64,000 bases of DNA from Stenotrophomonas sp. ASS1 (GTDB lineage Bacteria; Pseudomonadota; Gammaproteobacteria; Xanthomonadales; Xanthomonadaceae). The position numbers and the translations under genes are program-made. The stretch is taken from positions 1,694,001 to 1,758,000 of the forward strand of contig NZ_CP031167.1 in the NCBI RefSeq assembly GCF_004346925.1, written 5' to 3'. This document shows, piece after piece, positions 45,179 to 52,501 of the stretch (the stretch's first letter is position 1; each line of letters starts with the position of its first letter). The notes under the pieces were generated by a model. That model saw nothing but the letters and a program-made list of their open reading frames with translations. It ran no database searches and was not told the origin of the DNA.

Positions 45179-46269
45179 TCAGAAACCTCCTCAGCCACGT
45201 CAGGGCCGGTCTTGTTGTCGCTTTGCGGCTGCTTGCGCAGTTCGCGGATCTGCTTCTGCTGGGCTTCGCTGAGTGCGCCCTTCGTCTGAGCCATTGCGAT
45301 GATGGCGTCCGGAGTTTTTTTGCCGGCAGCGACAGCCGCCTTCCACTGAGGCATTGCTGCGCTGAACGCCTCGTCGGTGTATGGAGGCTTCTTGTCGCCA
45401 GCGGCCTGACCTGACGCGGCTTGATCGGCCTTGTTCTCCATCACGCTCTTCCACGACGCTTCGCCGTCGCGAATCGCACCGTAGATGCCCCGCAGATTGA
45501 CCAGCTCAGCCGGGGAGCATGTGTCGAGTGAATGACCGAGGAAGTCCGCCAGATCTGCGGCCTTCACTCCAATCTCGCCGAAAGCATCAGCAATTCGCTT
45601 GCGCTCTGCGCTCGGATCGGCAGCTGCTGCATCCAGGCGAATAGTCTTGATGATGGCCTCGGCTTCGTCTTGCAGGTCGCCCGGAATAATTCGCAGCCCG
45701 AGGGTTCGGATCGCCTTGGAGATCTGCGCCGAGCGCTTGTTCAGCAGATCATCATCGGTCGCCGTAACGGTGTAGACGTTTCGGCCATAGCTGTTCTTTC
45801 GGACGCTGATGTAGCTGCCGTCATCGGACGGGCGTGACCTCTCTACGGTTCGCGTTACACGGACATCGAGCGGGTAGGTGACATTCGATTCCAGGTCAGT
45901 GACAGAGACGCGGTGGATTTCCTTTGCATCGTCCTCGTAGACCATGGTGGTCTCTACCAGCACATTGGTCATGCAACGGATCGCAACCTCAACGAAGCGA
46001 ATGCCGAGACCTTCGACGCCGTCGCCAATTGGCTTGCGGTAGTAGGCCGACTTGTTGTTGGCGAAGCTGGGGCGACGGCATTCACGCAGAAGGTCTTGGC
46101 GCACCTGGTCCCAGATGCGTGGGCGCTGAAGCGCCATGACGTAGCGCGCTTCGACCATGGCCTTGGCTTGCGCTGCTACTGCGGTCGATGCGGTTTCGAC
46201 TACGGCCATGGTGGTGCTGGTGCCGCTGAAATCCTGGCGGGTCGCAATTGCTTGTGCAGGCGCGTTCAT
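45175..46269 (-). CDS. Phage protein encoded before YqaJ, candidate single-strand annealing partner
   Basis: A 364-aa protein. The core YYRKPIGDGVEGLGIRFVEVAI...LESNVTYPLDVRVTRTVERS...ATDDDLLNKRSAQISKAIR resembles a widespread uncharacterised phage family usually found next to YqaJ exonucleases. An ATGA overlap with the exonuclease supports a functional pair analogous to RecE/RecT or Exo/Beta. That it is an annealing protein is inference from position, not from a recognised fold. Start 46269 has GGAG upstream. Confidence 0.6.
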   Translation of the reverse strand: MNAPAQAIATRQDFSGTSTTMAVVETASTAVAAQAKAMVEARYVMALQRPRIWDQVRQDLLRECRRPSFANNKSAYYRKPIGDGVEGLGIRFVEVAIRCMTNVLVETTMVYEDDAKEIHRVSVTDLESNVTYPLDVRVTRTVERSRPSDDGSYISVRKNSYGRNVYTVTATDDDLLNKRSAQISKAIRTLGLRIIPGDLQDEAEAIIKTIRLDAAAADPSAERKRIADAFGEIGVKAADLADFLGHSLDTCSPAELVNLRGIYGAIRDGEASWKSVMENKADQAASGQAAGDKKPPYTDEAFSAAMPQWKAAVAAGKKTPDAIIAMAQTKGALSEAQQKQIRELRKQPQSDNKTGPDVAEEVSE

Positions 46270-46522
46270 GTATTTGGATCTCCGGCCGGCGTGGCCGGCG
46301 ATGTGGGAATGAGGGTGGAGAGGGCCGGTGCTGATCTCCGGCTTGACGGGACTCAAACCCGCCTACGTTTAACGGTCACCGCGCGTCGCTTCGCCAGCAT
46401 CAAACGGGTCTGCCGGTTCCGCCGTCACCAGCGGATTCGCTTTCGCTACCAGCCCCGAACTACATCGGGGGTTCTTTCCCGGACGTGAGCGCATCAGCCT
46501 GCGCATTCCTCTCCGTAGTCGA

Positions 46523-46816
46523 TCAGGCGGCCTGCTGCTGCTCGGCGACCTTGTGGTACGGGTACTTCTCCGGGAACGGCTTGATGTACGCGCCGAAGTG
46601 CTTTCCGAGGGAGTCGGCATCCTTAAACGCCTGGAACTCCTCGGCGCCGAAGTTGGCGTAGTGGTACAGCGAGCCTGGGCCGCGCTTGTCGCCATAGCCC
46701 TTGGTGAAGCGGATAGCGAGGGTGTTGGTGTCGGCGTCGTGGCCGATGCTATGGATCTGCGAGCTGTCGACGTCGAACAGCTGGATGCGGCCGGTGGCCG
46801 GGGTGGTGCTGGTCAT
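46523..46816 (-). CDS. KTSC-domain phage protein
   Basis: A 97-aa protein whose residues 17-90 read as the KTSC domain: IHSIGHDADTNTLAIRFTKG, YHYANFGAEEFQAFKDADSLGKHF and YPYHKV. Function of the domain is unknown. The ATG at 46816 has GGAG seven bases upstream. A 253-bp gap to the next gene contains a tRNA-T-arm-like sequence (see findings). Confidence 0.8.
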   Translation of the reverse strand: MTSTTPATGRIQLFDVDSSQIHSIGHDADTNTLAIRFTKGYGDKRGPGSLYHYANFGAEEFQAFKDADSLGKHFGAYIKPFPEKYPYHKVAEQQQAA

Positions 46817-46901
46817 GTTGTGCTCCAGGGCGGTTAGAGAGGTGCCCGTCTGTTCCGGGCTGTCAGCCATGCGCCACAGGGGGGAAGCGCAGGGCGGGGG
46901 A

Positions 46902-47423
46902 TCAGGCAGCCAGGTCTTCCTGCTGGGTGGTTTCGTTGGCCTGGCCGGGCTGCAGGGTCAGGACCACGTTTTCGCGGATCAGCGCTTCGGTCAGCTCGGC
47001 CACCTCGTCGGGGGTGACGCTGGTCGAGGCCTTGAACGTCAGCTCGACGCTGCCGCCTTCCTTCGGGGCGATGACGAACTTCTTGAGCTTCACGTCCACC
47101 AGGAAGATCGGCTGGGTGTTGTCGAGCTCACCGTCGATCTGCAGCTCGAAGCCCTTGAATTCGTGGCCCACCTTGATGGGCTCCAGGCTCGGGATCTTGA
47201 TCTCGGTCAGGTGGTCGCCGATGGTCGGAAGCGACTGCTGCTCGCCCTTGCCCGGCTTGCGGAACAGGGCCTTGCGCAGTTCCTTGTCGAAGTGGTCCAG
47301 CACCAGGTTGCTGGTGCTGGTGGTGATGGACAGATCGACCGCCAGGTGCCGCTCATCGCCGTGCTTCTCGATGCGCAGGTTCACGTTGGAAACGGCCGCC
47401 GGGTTGTTCTTCAGGTGGAACAT
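46902..47423 (-). CDS. Phage protein of unknown function (173 aa)
   Basis: A mixed alpha/beta acidic protein (MFHLKNNPAAVSNVNLRIEK; FELQIDGELDNTQPIFLVDVKL). Proteins of this look are common in early regions of phages of Gram-negative bacteria, but I cannot name a family. No membrane segment. Confidence 0.65.
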   Translation of the reverse strand: MFHLKNNPAAVSNVNLRIEKHGDERHLAVDLSITTSTSNLVLDHFDKELRKALFRKPGKGEQQSLPTIGDHLTEIKIPSLEPIKVGHEFKGFELQIDGELDNTQPIFLVDVKLKKFVIAPKEGGSVELTFKASTSVTPDEVAELTEALIRENVVLTLQPGQANETTQQEDLAA

Positions 47424-47462
47424 GTGGACCTCGTCGGTTGAGCCGGCCGGGCCGGCAGTGGG

Positions 47463-47720
47463 TTACTGCAGGTCTTCCGCCGGTACCGGCATGGCGGTCG
47501 TCAGGGACTGGATGCCGCTGCGGCGCTCGGCCAGCGCCTTCTCGGCTCGGAACCATTCCAGTGCGGTCTGGTAGACGGCAGCGGCCAGGACGGCGCGGGC
47601 CATCAGCAGCGACAGGTAGTTGCCGTGCACAACAGCGAGCAGGACGCCGGCCGCTGCAAAGCCGCAGATCAGCGCCCACATGGCCAGCGGCGCGAGGATG
47701 TACGTGAGGCGGCGGCTCAC
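47463..47720 (-). CDS. Small phage membrane protein (85 aa)
   Basis: Starts with GTG overlapping the previous stop (GTGA). Two hydrophobic helices (ILAPLAMWALICGFAAAGVLLAVV and LLMARAVLAAAVYQ), then a charged tail. Confidence 0.6.
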   Translation of the reverse strand: MSRRLTYILAPLAMWALICGFAAAGVLLAVVHGNYLSLLMARAVLAAAVYQTALEWFRAEKALAERRSGIQSLTTAMPVPAEDLQ

Positions 47721-47818
47721 GACATCACCGCCTGCAACATGTCCTGGAAGATCAGCACGGCGGTCGCACCGACGATGAAACCGATCACCGCGCCGTAGGC
47801 GATGAACTCCAGCGACAT
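47717..47818 (-). CDS. Single-helix phage membrane micro-protein (33 aa)
   Basis: MSLEFIAYGAVIGFIVGATAV plus a short tail, essentially one transmembrane helix. AAAGGAG nine bases upstream of 47818 argues for this start. An earlier ATG at 47857, overlapping the previous stop as ATGA, would give 46 aa and may be used through coupling. Confidence 0.5.
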   Translation of the reverse strand: MSLEFIAYGAVIGFIVGATAVLIFQDMLQAVMS

Positions 47819-47853
47819 GCACACTGTCTCCTTTCGGATGGCCTGTTCGAAGC

Positions 47854-48063
47854 TCATGCGGCCTCCGGGTCGGGCTGGTTGCTGAACTCGTCGCGGAACT
47901 GGCGGCGCAGGCGCAGCGCGTTGTCGACCACAGACAGGCCGCGATAGCCCCGGCGCTGCTCGGCATTGAGGCGCTGGAACAGCGGCGCCGGGCTCAGGCC
48001 AGTGCAGGCGATCGCGTCGCGCACGGCCTGGAACTCGCGGATCTGGCGAACGTTGGTGTTCAT
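47854..48063 (-). CDS. Phage protein of unknown function (69 aa)
   Basis: MNTNVRQIREFQAVRDAIAC then a helical, Arg-rich domain (GYRGLSVVDNALRLRRQFRDEF). ATGA overlap with the upstream gene. Confidence 0.6.
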   Translation of the reverse strand: MNTNVRQIREFQAVRDAIACTGLSPAPLFQRLNAEQRRGYRGLSVVDNALRLRRQFRDEFSNQPDPEAA

Positions 48064-48296
48064 GCGGTTGCTCCTTCGGGTGCGTGCTGGTTGCTGGCGA
48101 TGAGGCGGGCAACTTCGGCCCGTGCGGCGCGCAATCGGTCGCGGCGGTACTCCGCCCAATCGCAGACCCGGTCGGCGTGGATGTCGCGCCCGCCCTTACG
48201 CGCGGCGGTGCGGTCAGCACGGCTGCGGTGGCGGGAGAGGCTTTGGCTGATCACCTCGATTTCGTCATCGAGGATCTGGAGGACGGTGGCGCTCAT
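48060..48296 (-). CDS. Phage protein of unknown function (78 aa)
   Basis: Helical charged protein MSATVLQILDDEIEVISQSL with an Arg-rich middle (EYRRDRLRAARAEVARL). Overlaps both neighbours by four bases. Confidence 0.6.
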   Translation of the reverse strand: MSATVLQILDDEIEVISQSLSRHRSRADRTAARKGGRDIHADRVCDWAEYRRDRLRAARAEVARLIASNQHAPEGATA

Positions 48297-48652
48297 GCCG
48301 CCACCGACAGATCGGCGCCCAGGGCAAACGGGTTGGGAAGCGAGCGGCAGGTATCGATCAGCGCCTGGCGGCGCTTCCGCATCGCCTCGGCCTTGCTCAG
48401 GTCAAGGCCGGCGTCGGAGATCTCATCGGGGAAGCCGATCATTGCCAGCTCATGGCGGCGGGCAGCTTCCCAGGCCATCTCATCGGTGGCGCCGGCGAAC
48501 AGGGCCGCCCGGTACGCGGTATCAACGCCGGGCATGTTCAGGCCAGCGGCCTTCAGGTTGCCGATCAGGACCGGGATGTTCCGGCGCTGGCGGCGGACGT
48601 CTGCCTCGGGGTGAAGATCCTGGACAGCTGTGTTGTGGGCGGTGTGGTCCAT
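48293..48652 (-). CDS. First gene of the leftward early operon (119 aa, unknown)
   Basis: The ATG at 48652 has GGAG six bases upstream; a longer TTG-initiated form would overlap the promoter. The protein has the segment TAYRAALFAGATDEMAWEAARRHELAM and a helical C-terminus. It is transcribed directly from the pL-type promoter at 48696-48723, so its product should appear earliest after induction. Function unknown. Confidence 0.6.
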   Translation of the reverse strand: MDHTAHNTAVQDLHPEADVRRQRRNIPVLIGNLKAAGLNMPGVDTAYRAALFAGATDEMAWEAARRHELAMIGFPDEISDAGLDLSKAEAMRKRRQALIDTCRSLPNPFALGADLSVAA

Positions 48653-48696
48653 CTCGGGCTCCGGCGGTCCAGCACGGTGCTGGTCGACGGCTGACA

Positions 48697-48737
48697 AATT
48701 ACCAGACGGTAATTTGTTGTCAACACCAAATGGTAAA
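48697..48737 (-). promoter_or_regulatory. Leftward early promoter pL with two operators (OL)
   Basis: On the minus strand TTGACA (48718-48723) and TAATTT (48696-48701) are 16 bp apart. Operator TTACC-AGAC-GGTAA (48699-48712) lies in the spacer; a second, CACC-AAAT-GGTAA (48724-48736), lies just upstream of the -35. The layout is nearly identical to the Cro-side promoter. Confidence 0.8.
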
Positions 48738-48821
48738 TATTTTTGCGAGAAGAGGCCGACCCAGGCCGCGCAGGGGCGTACGGGTCGATCGGGTAGACTC
48801 GTAGGTCTACAGGGAGGGCTT

Positions 48822-49238
48822 ATGAAGAAGATTTCAGCACTGGGGTTCTTGGCCGTGCTTGCCGCCGGATGTTCCTCGACCGCGGTCGCCCCGGGAACCG
48901 AGAAATCCGTGTCAGCCGCTCGGGTGTATGACGCCAGTTACCTCGAAAGCAGTCCCGATCGTTCGGCCACCATCAACGTGACTCGCGATAAAGGGTTCGC
49001 GGGCGGGGGTTGCTCGTTCGACATCCTGATAGACAATCAGAAGGTCGTCGCGTTGAAGCCTGGCGAATCGGCGAGCATGCACTTGGGGCCAGGAACTTAC
49101 TTCCTGAAGCTAGAGGCCGGCGGTGGTCTCTGTCAGAACGTCTCGACGTTCCAGAACGTCACTGTCGCAGCTGGCGATATCTTGGGCTACCGCATCGTCT
49201 GGCCTGCTGGTGGCCGGCCAACGTTGGAGCGGCAGTAG
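48822..49238 (+). CDS. Prophage lipoprotein in the immunity region (moron)
   Basis: A 138-aa lipoprotein: MKKISALGFLAVLAAGCSST with lipid Cys17, then a mainly beta domain with two further Cys (GGGCSFD; GGLCQN) and a PEGA-like GESASMHLGPGTYFLKLEAGG. It reads against the leftward operon and beside the repressor, so it can be expressed in the lysogen. AGGGAGGG precedes the ATG. Phage lipoproteins in this position often alter the cell surface; here the role is unknown. Confidence 0.75.
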   Translation: MKKISALGFLAVLAAGCSSTAVAPGTEKSVSAARVYDASYLESSPDRSATINVTRDKGFAGGGCSFDILIDNQKVVALKPGESASMHLGPGTYFLKLEAGGGLCQNVSTFQNVTVAAGDILGYRIVWPAGGRPTLERQ

Positions 49239-49268
49239 GTCGCCGCTCCTGCATCGTGTGAACGGTTT

Positions 49269-49952
49269 CTAGGCGACGCGTTCCAGACGCTGAATTAAAT
49301 AGACCCTACCGCCGATGATGGCCTCGTCAGTGAGACGGAACGGCGGATACAGGGTCTGATCAGTACTGCGCGCCCATAGCCCATCAGGCTGCGCCTGCAG
49401 CGCCTTGATCTGCTGTCCATAGCCGGTGTTGATCAAGTAGAGGCCGTCGCCGACGAACTCGTTGCAGCCGGTATCGACCAGCACCATTTCACCCGGCTTG
49501 ATCTTTGGCGACATCGAGTCGCCAACCCCTGTGACCAGCTTCAATCGTCCCGGTGGTGGCATGAAACCAACGACCGATCTGATGTAGGAAGGGGCGAAAT
49601 CCATCGCCTTGATGACTTCAGGGAAATCCTCGTTGACGCGCCCCAAGCTTCCCATCTGTGCCTCCGCATCGATCTGTTCGACGCGAACGTAATCAGAGGT
49701 GATCGCAGGGGCTGCGACCGTGACGTGGCCGCCATCCAAACCCGAAAGGTATCCGGCAGGCATCTTCGCGGATGCCTCAATGGCTGCAGCCTTCTTCTCG
49801 CCGAAGGACTTATCTTTCAACAGTCCGGACAGCTCTCCCTGGTTGATCGTGGTGGCCATAACAAAGGCCGCTTGGCTGCCGCCATGATGGCGGTCGATCC
49901 ATTCGCGGAGGCGTCGGCGTCGGGTCGCAACGATCGGGGCGTCAGTCTTCAT
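49269..49952 (-). CDS. CI-type repressor with S24 peptidase domain
   Basis: A 227-aa repressor. N-terminal HTH (about 10-58, including MATTINQGELSGLLKDKSFG), a linker, then the LexA/S24 domain with candidate Ser146 (GDSMSPKIKPGEMVLVD) and Lys183, 37 residues apart as in LexA. The hinge has no Ala-Gly or Cys-Gly dipeptide. The ATG at 49952 has no clear Shine-Dalgarno sequence. It should hold the OL and OR operators in the lysogen. Confidence 0.88.
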   Translation of the reverse strand: MKTDAPIVATRRRRLREWIDRHHGGSQAAFVMATTINQGELSGLLKDKSFGEKKAAAIEASAKMPAGYLSGLDGGHVTVAAPAITSDYVRVEQIDAEAQMGSLGRVNEDFPEVIKAMDFAPSYIRSVVGFMPPPGRLKLVTGVGDSMSPKIKPGEMVLVDTGCNEFVGDGLYLINTGYGQQIKALQAQPDGLWARSTDQTLYPPFRLTDEAIIGGRVYLIQRLERVA

Positions 49953-49965
49953 CCGCAAAGTTTCA

Positions 49966-50022
49966 GTTACCGCAGGGTAATTCACCAAATGGTGTTGACT
50001 GGCAATTACCATATGGTAATCT
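49966..50022 (+). promoter_or_regulatory. Rightward promoter pR with three operators (OR)
   Basis: TTGACT (49995-50000) and TAATCT (50017-50022), 16 bp apart, drive the cro-like gene. Operators are TTACC-GCAG-GGTAA (49967-49980), CACC-AAAT-GGTG (49983-49994 core) and ATTACCATATGGTAAT (50005-50020), a perfect 16-bp palindrome. All share TTACC-N4-GGTAA or a close variant. Confidence 0.82.
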
Positions 50023-50029
50023 CCGCGTC

Positions 50030-50275
50030 ATGGACACCCTTCGCAACTACCTCTCGACGTTGAGCCCGGTCCAGCAGGCGGAATACGCCAAACGCGCCGG
50101 CACTTCCATCGGTTATCTGCGCAAAGCCCTGAGCAAGGGCCAACGCTTCGACGGCGGCCTGGTGCGCCAGTTGCACGTCCACAGCGAAGGCGCCGTCTCG
50201 CTTACCGAGCTCCGGCCGGATATCTGGCCATCGGCCGCCAACGACGACCAGCAGGAGGCGCCCCATGCTGCCTGA
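50030..50275 (+). CDS. Cro/YdaS-like DNA-binding protein
   Basis: An 81-aa protein with the YdaS/Cro pattern: TLRNYLSTLSPVQQAEYAKRAGTSIGYLRKALSKG. It lies divergent from the repressor gene and just downstream of pR. No Shine-Dalgarno sequence precedes the ATG, and the -10 ends eight bases before it, so the mRNA may be leaderless. It should oppose the repressor in the lytic switch. Confidence 0.82.
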   Translation: MDTLRNYLSTLSPVQQAEYAKRAGTSIGYLRKALSKGQRFDGGLVRQLHVHSEGAVSLTELRPDIWPSAANDDQQEAPHAA

Positions 50276-50507
50276 TCGCTGGAATCCGAGGTTGTGGCTG
50301 CGGGATTGGCTGATCAAGCCCAGCAGGGCAGAGGCTGGCTCAGGGCAGCCGCTGCCCAATCGAATGATGATCGACGCCACGACGTTCGGCAGCGTCAATA
50401 CCACCGCCCAGGGCGAGCCCAAGGCGGTGGAGTACGGCCCCTTCCATGTGGCGTCCGGAGAGGTTCGGATCGAAGCGACCGGCGTTACTCGGGGCGAATC
50501 CCGATGA
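50265..50507 (+). CDS. Phage protein of unknown function (80 aa)
   Basis: Starts MLPDRWNPRLWLRDWLIKPS, an amphipathic N-terminal helix, then a beta-rich tail. It overlaps the end of the cro-like gene by 11 bp. Its 3' end overlaps the convergent gene at 50485 by 23 bp. Confidence 0.55.
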   Translation: MLPDRWNPRLWLRDWLIKPSRAEAGSGQPLPNRMMIDATTFGSVNTTAQGEPKAVEYGPFHVASGEVRIEATGVTRGESR

Positions 50508-50799
50508 ACGACGCTCCGGCATCCGGATCTGCAAGCTGCTGGTACGCCTGGTTCCAGACGTTCACCACCTCCTGCTGCAGCTCTTCCGGCCAGGTGTTGA
50601 TCGCTGCCAGCGACTTCTGCCCCGATTCCAGGAGTCGCTTGGATACCTCGCTCCGTTCGTGCCAGCAGCCCCAGGCCAGCACCTCGACGACCTGCTGCAG
50701 CGCCATCGTCCGTGCACTCAAGCGGCTGTGGCTGTGTTCCAGCGTCTTCAAGCGCTCTGCCACTGCCAACAAGCTGATCGGTTCGTTCCCTTGGTTCAT
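50485..50799 (-). CDS. Counter-oriented phage protein with hairpin-sequestered RBS (104 aa)
   Basis: A soluble helical protein (MNQGNEPISLLAVAERLKTLEHSHS; EVVNVWNQAYQQLADPDAGASF), read against the rightward operon. AAGGAGG (complement of 50805-50811) precedes the ATG by 5 nt but is inside a perfect 15-bp hairpin. No family recognised. It could be a regulated moron or antisense-modulated gene. Confidence 0.6.
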   Translation of the reverse strand: MNQGNEPISLLAVAERLKTLEHSHSRLSARTMALQQVVEVLAWGCWHERSEVSKRLLESGQKSLAAINTWPEELQQEVVNVWNQAYQQLADPDAGASFIGIRPE

Positions 50800-50800
50800 G

Positions 50801-50856
50801 TCGCCCTCCTTGCGGGCTGTGCGTGTGGTGACCGCAGCCTACCGCAAGGAGGGCGA
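50801..50856 (-). promoter_or_regulatory. 15-bp hairpin hiding the Shine-Dalgarno sequence of the 50485-50799 gene
   Basis: TCGCCCTCCTTGCGG (50801-50815) is the exact reverse complement of CCGCAAGGAGGGCGA (50842-50856), 26-nt loop. On the minus-strand mRNA the arm next to the ATG contains AAGGAGG, so pairing would block ribosome entry. Confidence 0.75.
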
Positions 50857-50940
50857 CTCCCTTCATCCCTGATGTGACGTTGTCCATGGCGCCATCGTGC
50901 GCCGCCGTCGCCGCCCCGTCTCCAATCGAGAAACCCGCCC

Positions 50941-51384
50941 ATGAATGTCACTGATGCCGCCTACGACACCGTCCACCAGTACCCGGGCGGCAGTGAGCCG
51001 CTTGCCGAGCGCATGCGGATGTCCGGCGCCACCTTGCGTGGCAAGGTAAACCCGAACAACGACCGGAACGTGCTGAGCCTCCAGGAGGCGGACAGCATGA
51101 TGGGGAAGACCGGCGACTACCGGATCCTGCACGCGCTCTGCGCGGAGCACGGTTTCATCGCTCAGCGTGTCGATGCACCTGAGTCCGGCACCCTGATCAC
51201 CGCACTGCTGTCGGCTGCCGCCGCGAAGGGCGATCTGGCCGAGCTGGTCTCGGAAGCGATGGCCGACAACCGCATCACCCCGAATGAGGCTGATGCCATC
51301 TCGCGCGCCTGCCAGCAGGTCATGGCCGCGCTTGTGCAGGTCAGCCAGCACGCAGAGGCAGCCTCGGAGCGGGGTGGGGTATGA
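50941..51384 (+). CDS. Phage regulatory protein CII-like
   Basis: A 147-aa protein of the phage CII family of P2/HP1-related and other phages: MNVTDAAYDTVHQYPGGSEPLAERMRMSGATLRGKVNPNN followed by LSLQEADSMMGKTGDYRIL. It is expected to bind DNA as a multimer and activate repressor or integrase promoters. Its stop is coupled to an in-frame ATG of the next gene (ATGA). Confidence 0.82.
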   Translation: MNVTDAAYDTVHQYPGGSEPLAERMRMSGATLRGKVNPNNDRNVLSLQEADSMMGKTGDYRILHALCAEHGFIAQRVDAPESGTLITALLSAAAAKGDLAELVSEAMADNRITPNEADAISRACQQVMAALVQVSQHAEAASERGGV

Positions 51385-51476
51385 GCGTAACCCCGGCCCA
51401 CATCGCGGCAGTTAGCGTGCACCGTCGCCGCCGGCGTGCCATAGGGTGGGTGTCCACCCGAAACGGAGGACATCCC

Positions 51477-51656
51477 ATGAAAGCACGGCCCGACACGCTG
51501 CGACAGCTGCAGTGCTGTCTTGACGTCATCGCCAGCAGCGAACCCATGACCGAAGCCGAGCGCGCGGAGCACCGTAGCCGGTGTGCCGAGGAACAGGCAA
51601 GGGCCGAAGCGCGCCGCGCCGGCGGCGTTCCTGACGATCTCCTGGGGAAGCTGTAA
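51477..51656 (+). CDS. Small phage protein of unknown function (59 aa)
   Basis: MKARPDTLRQLQCCLDVIAS with a charged C-terminal helix (ERAEHRSRCAEEQARAEARRA). I use the ATG at 51477, which has GGAGG seven bases upstream; the frame is open back to the ATGA overlap at 51381, which would give 91 aa but an unlikely basic leader. Confidence 0.5.
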   Translation: MKARPDTLRQLQCCLDVIASSEPMTEAERAEHRSRCAEEQARAEARRAGGVPDDLLGKL

Positions 51657-52501
51657 TGGCCCGCATCCGCTCTATCAAACCTGAGTTCTGGGCCAGCGAG
51701 CAGGTAATGGAATGCTCGCCGATGGCTCGACTGCTCTTCATCGGCCTCTGGAATTTTTGCGACGACGGCGGCAATCACGTCGCCAGCGCCAAGACCGTGA
51801 AGGCTGAAATCTTCCCCGGCGACGATATCTCCTCGACGGATGTTCAGGGAATGCTCGACGAGCTGTCGTCGAATTCACTGATAGTCTTCTATACCAATGG
51901 TGACAAGCAGTATCTCCACGTCACAGGGTGGAAGAAGCACCAGAAAATCGACCGTCCAACGTACAAGCATCCGGCATTCTCTCCAGATGATCGTCGAGGG
52001 CTCGACGAGTCCTCCCCCCCCGGAGTGGAGGGGAGTGGAGAGGAAGGGAAGGGAAAAGGAGAAAAGCCCCCCCATACCCCCCCGGCTGCCGCCGGTGGGG
52101 CAGACGGTGGCAAATCTGGCCAGGGCAAGGCTGGCCGGCCCAAGCGGGAGAAGGTCACCTTCAACGCCTTCATCGAGGCCTGTCGGGCTGCCGGTGAGCG
52201 CCCGATCCGCACCGATGACCCGATTTTCGATTTCGCCGAGGACGCTGGCATCCCCCGGGAGTTCGTGGCACTGGCCTGGCGCGAGTTCGCCATCAAGCAC
52301 CGGGACAGCGGCAAGCAGCAGAAGGACTGGCGCGCTCACTTCCGCGATGCCGTGCGCCGGAACTGGTTCAAGCTCTGGTGGTGCCCGAATGGCGGTGGCT
52401 GCGAACTGACGACCAGCGGCGTGCAGGTCAAGCGCGAGCGCGACGCTGAGCGCGAACGTGAGCGGCAGGATCAGCTGGCCCAGCAGGAGCAGGCGGCGTG
52501 A
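51656..52501 (+). CDS. Phage replication initiator/organiser-like protein
   Basis: A 281-aa protein. The N-terminal winged-helix-like domain begins ARIRSIKPEFWASEQVMECSP and LLFIGLWNFCDDGG, as in phage replisome organisers; a Gly/Lys-rich linker follows (about 122-165), then a DNA-binding helix set (FIEACRAAGERPIRTDDPIF) and coiled tail. It is the O-protein counterpart beside DnaB and should load the helicase at the phage origin. Start overlaps the previous stop (TAATG). Confidence 0.8.
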   Translation: MARIRSIKPEFWASEQVMECSPMARLLFIGLWNFCDDGGNHVASAKTVKAEIFPGDDISSTDVQGMLDELSSNSLIVFYTNGDKQYLHVTGWKKHQKIDRPTYKHPAFSPDDRRGLDESSPPGVEGSGEEGKGKGEKPPHTPPAAAGGADGGKSGQGKAGRPKREKVTFNAFIEACRAAGERPIRTDDPIFDFAEDAGIPREFVALAWREFAIKHRDSGKQQKDWRAHFRDAVRRNWFKLWWCPNGGGCELTTSGVQVKRERDAERERERQDQLAQQEQAA

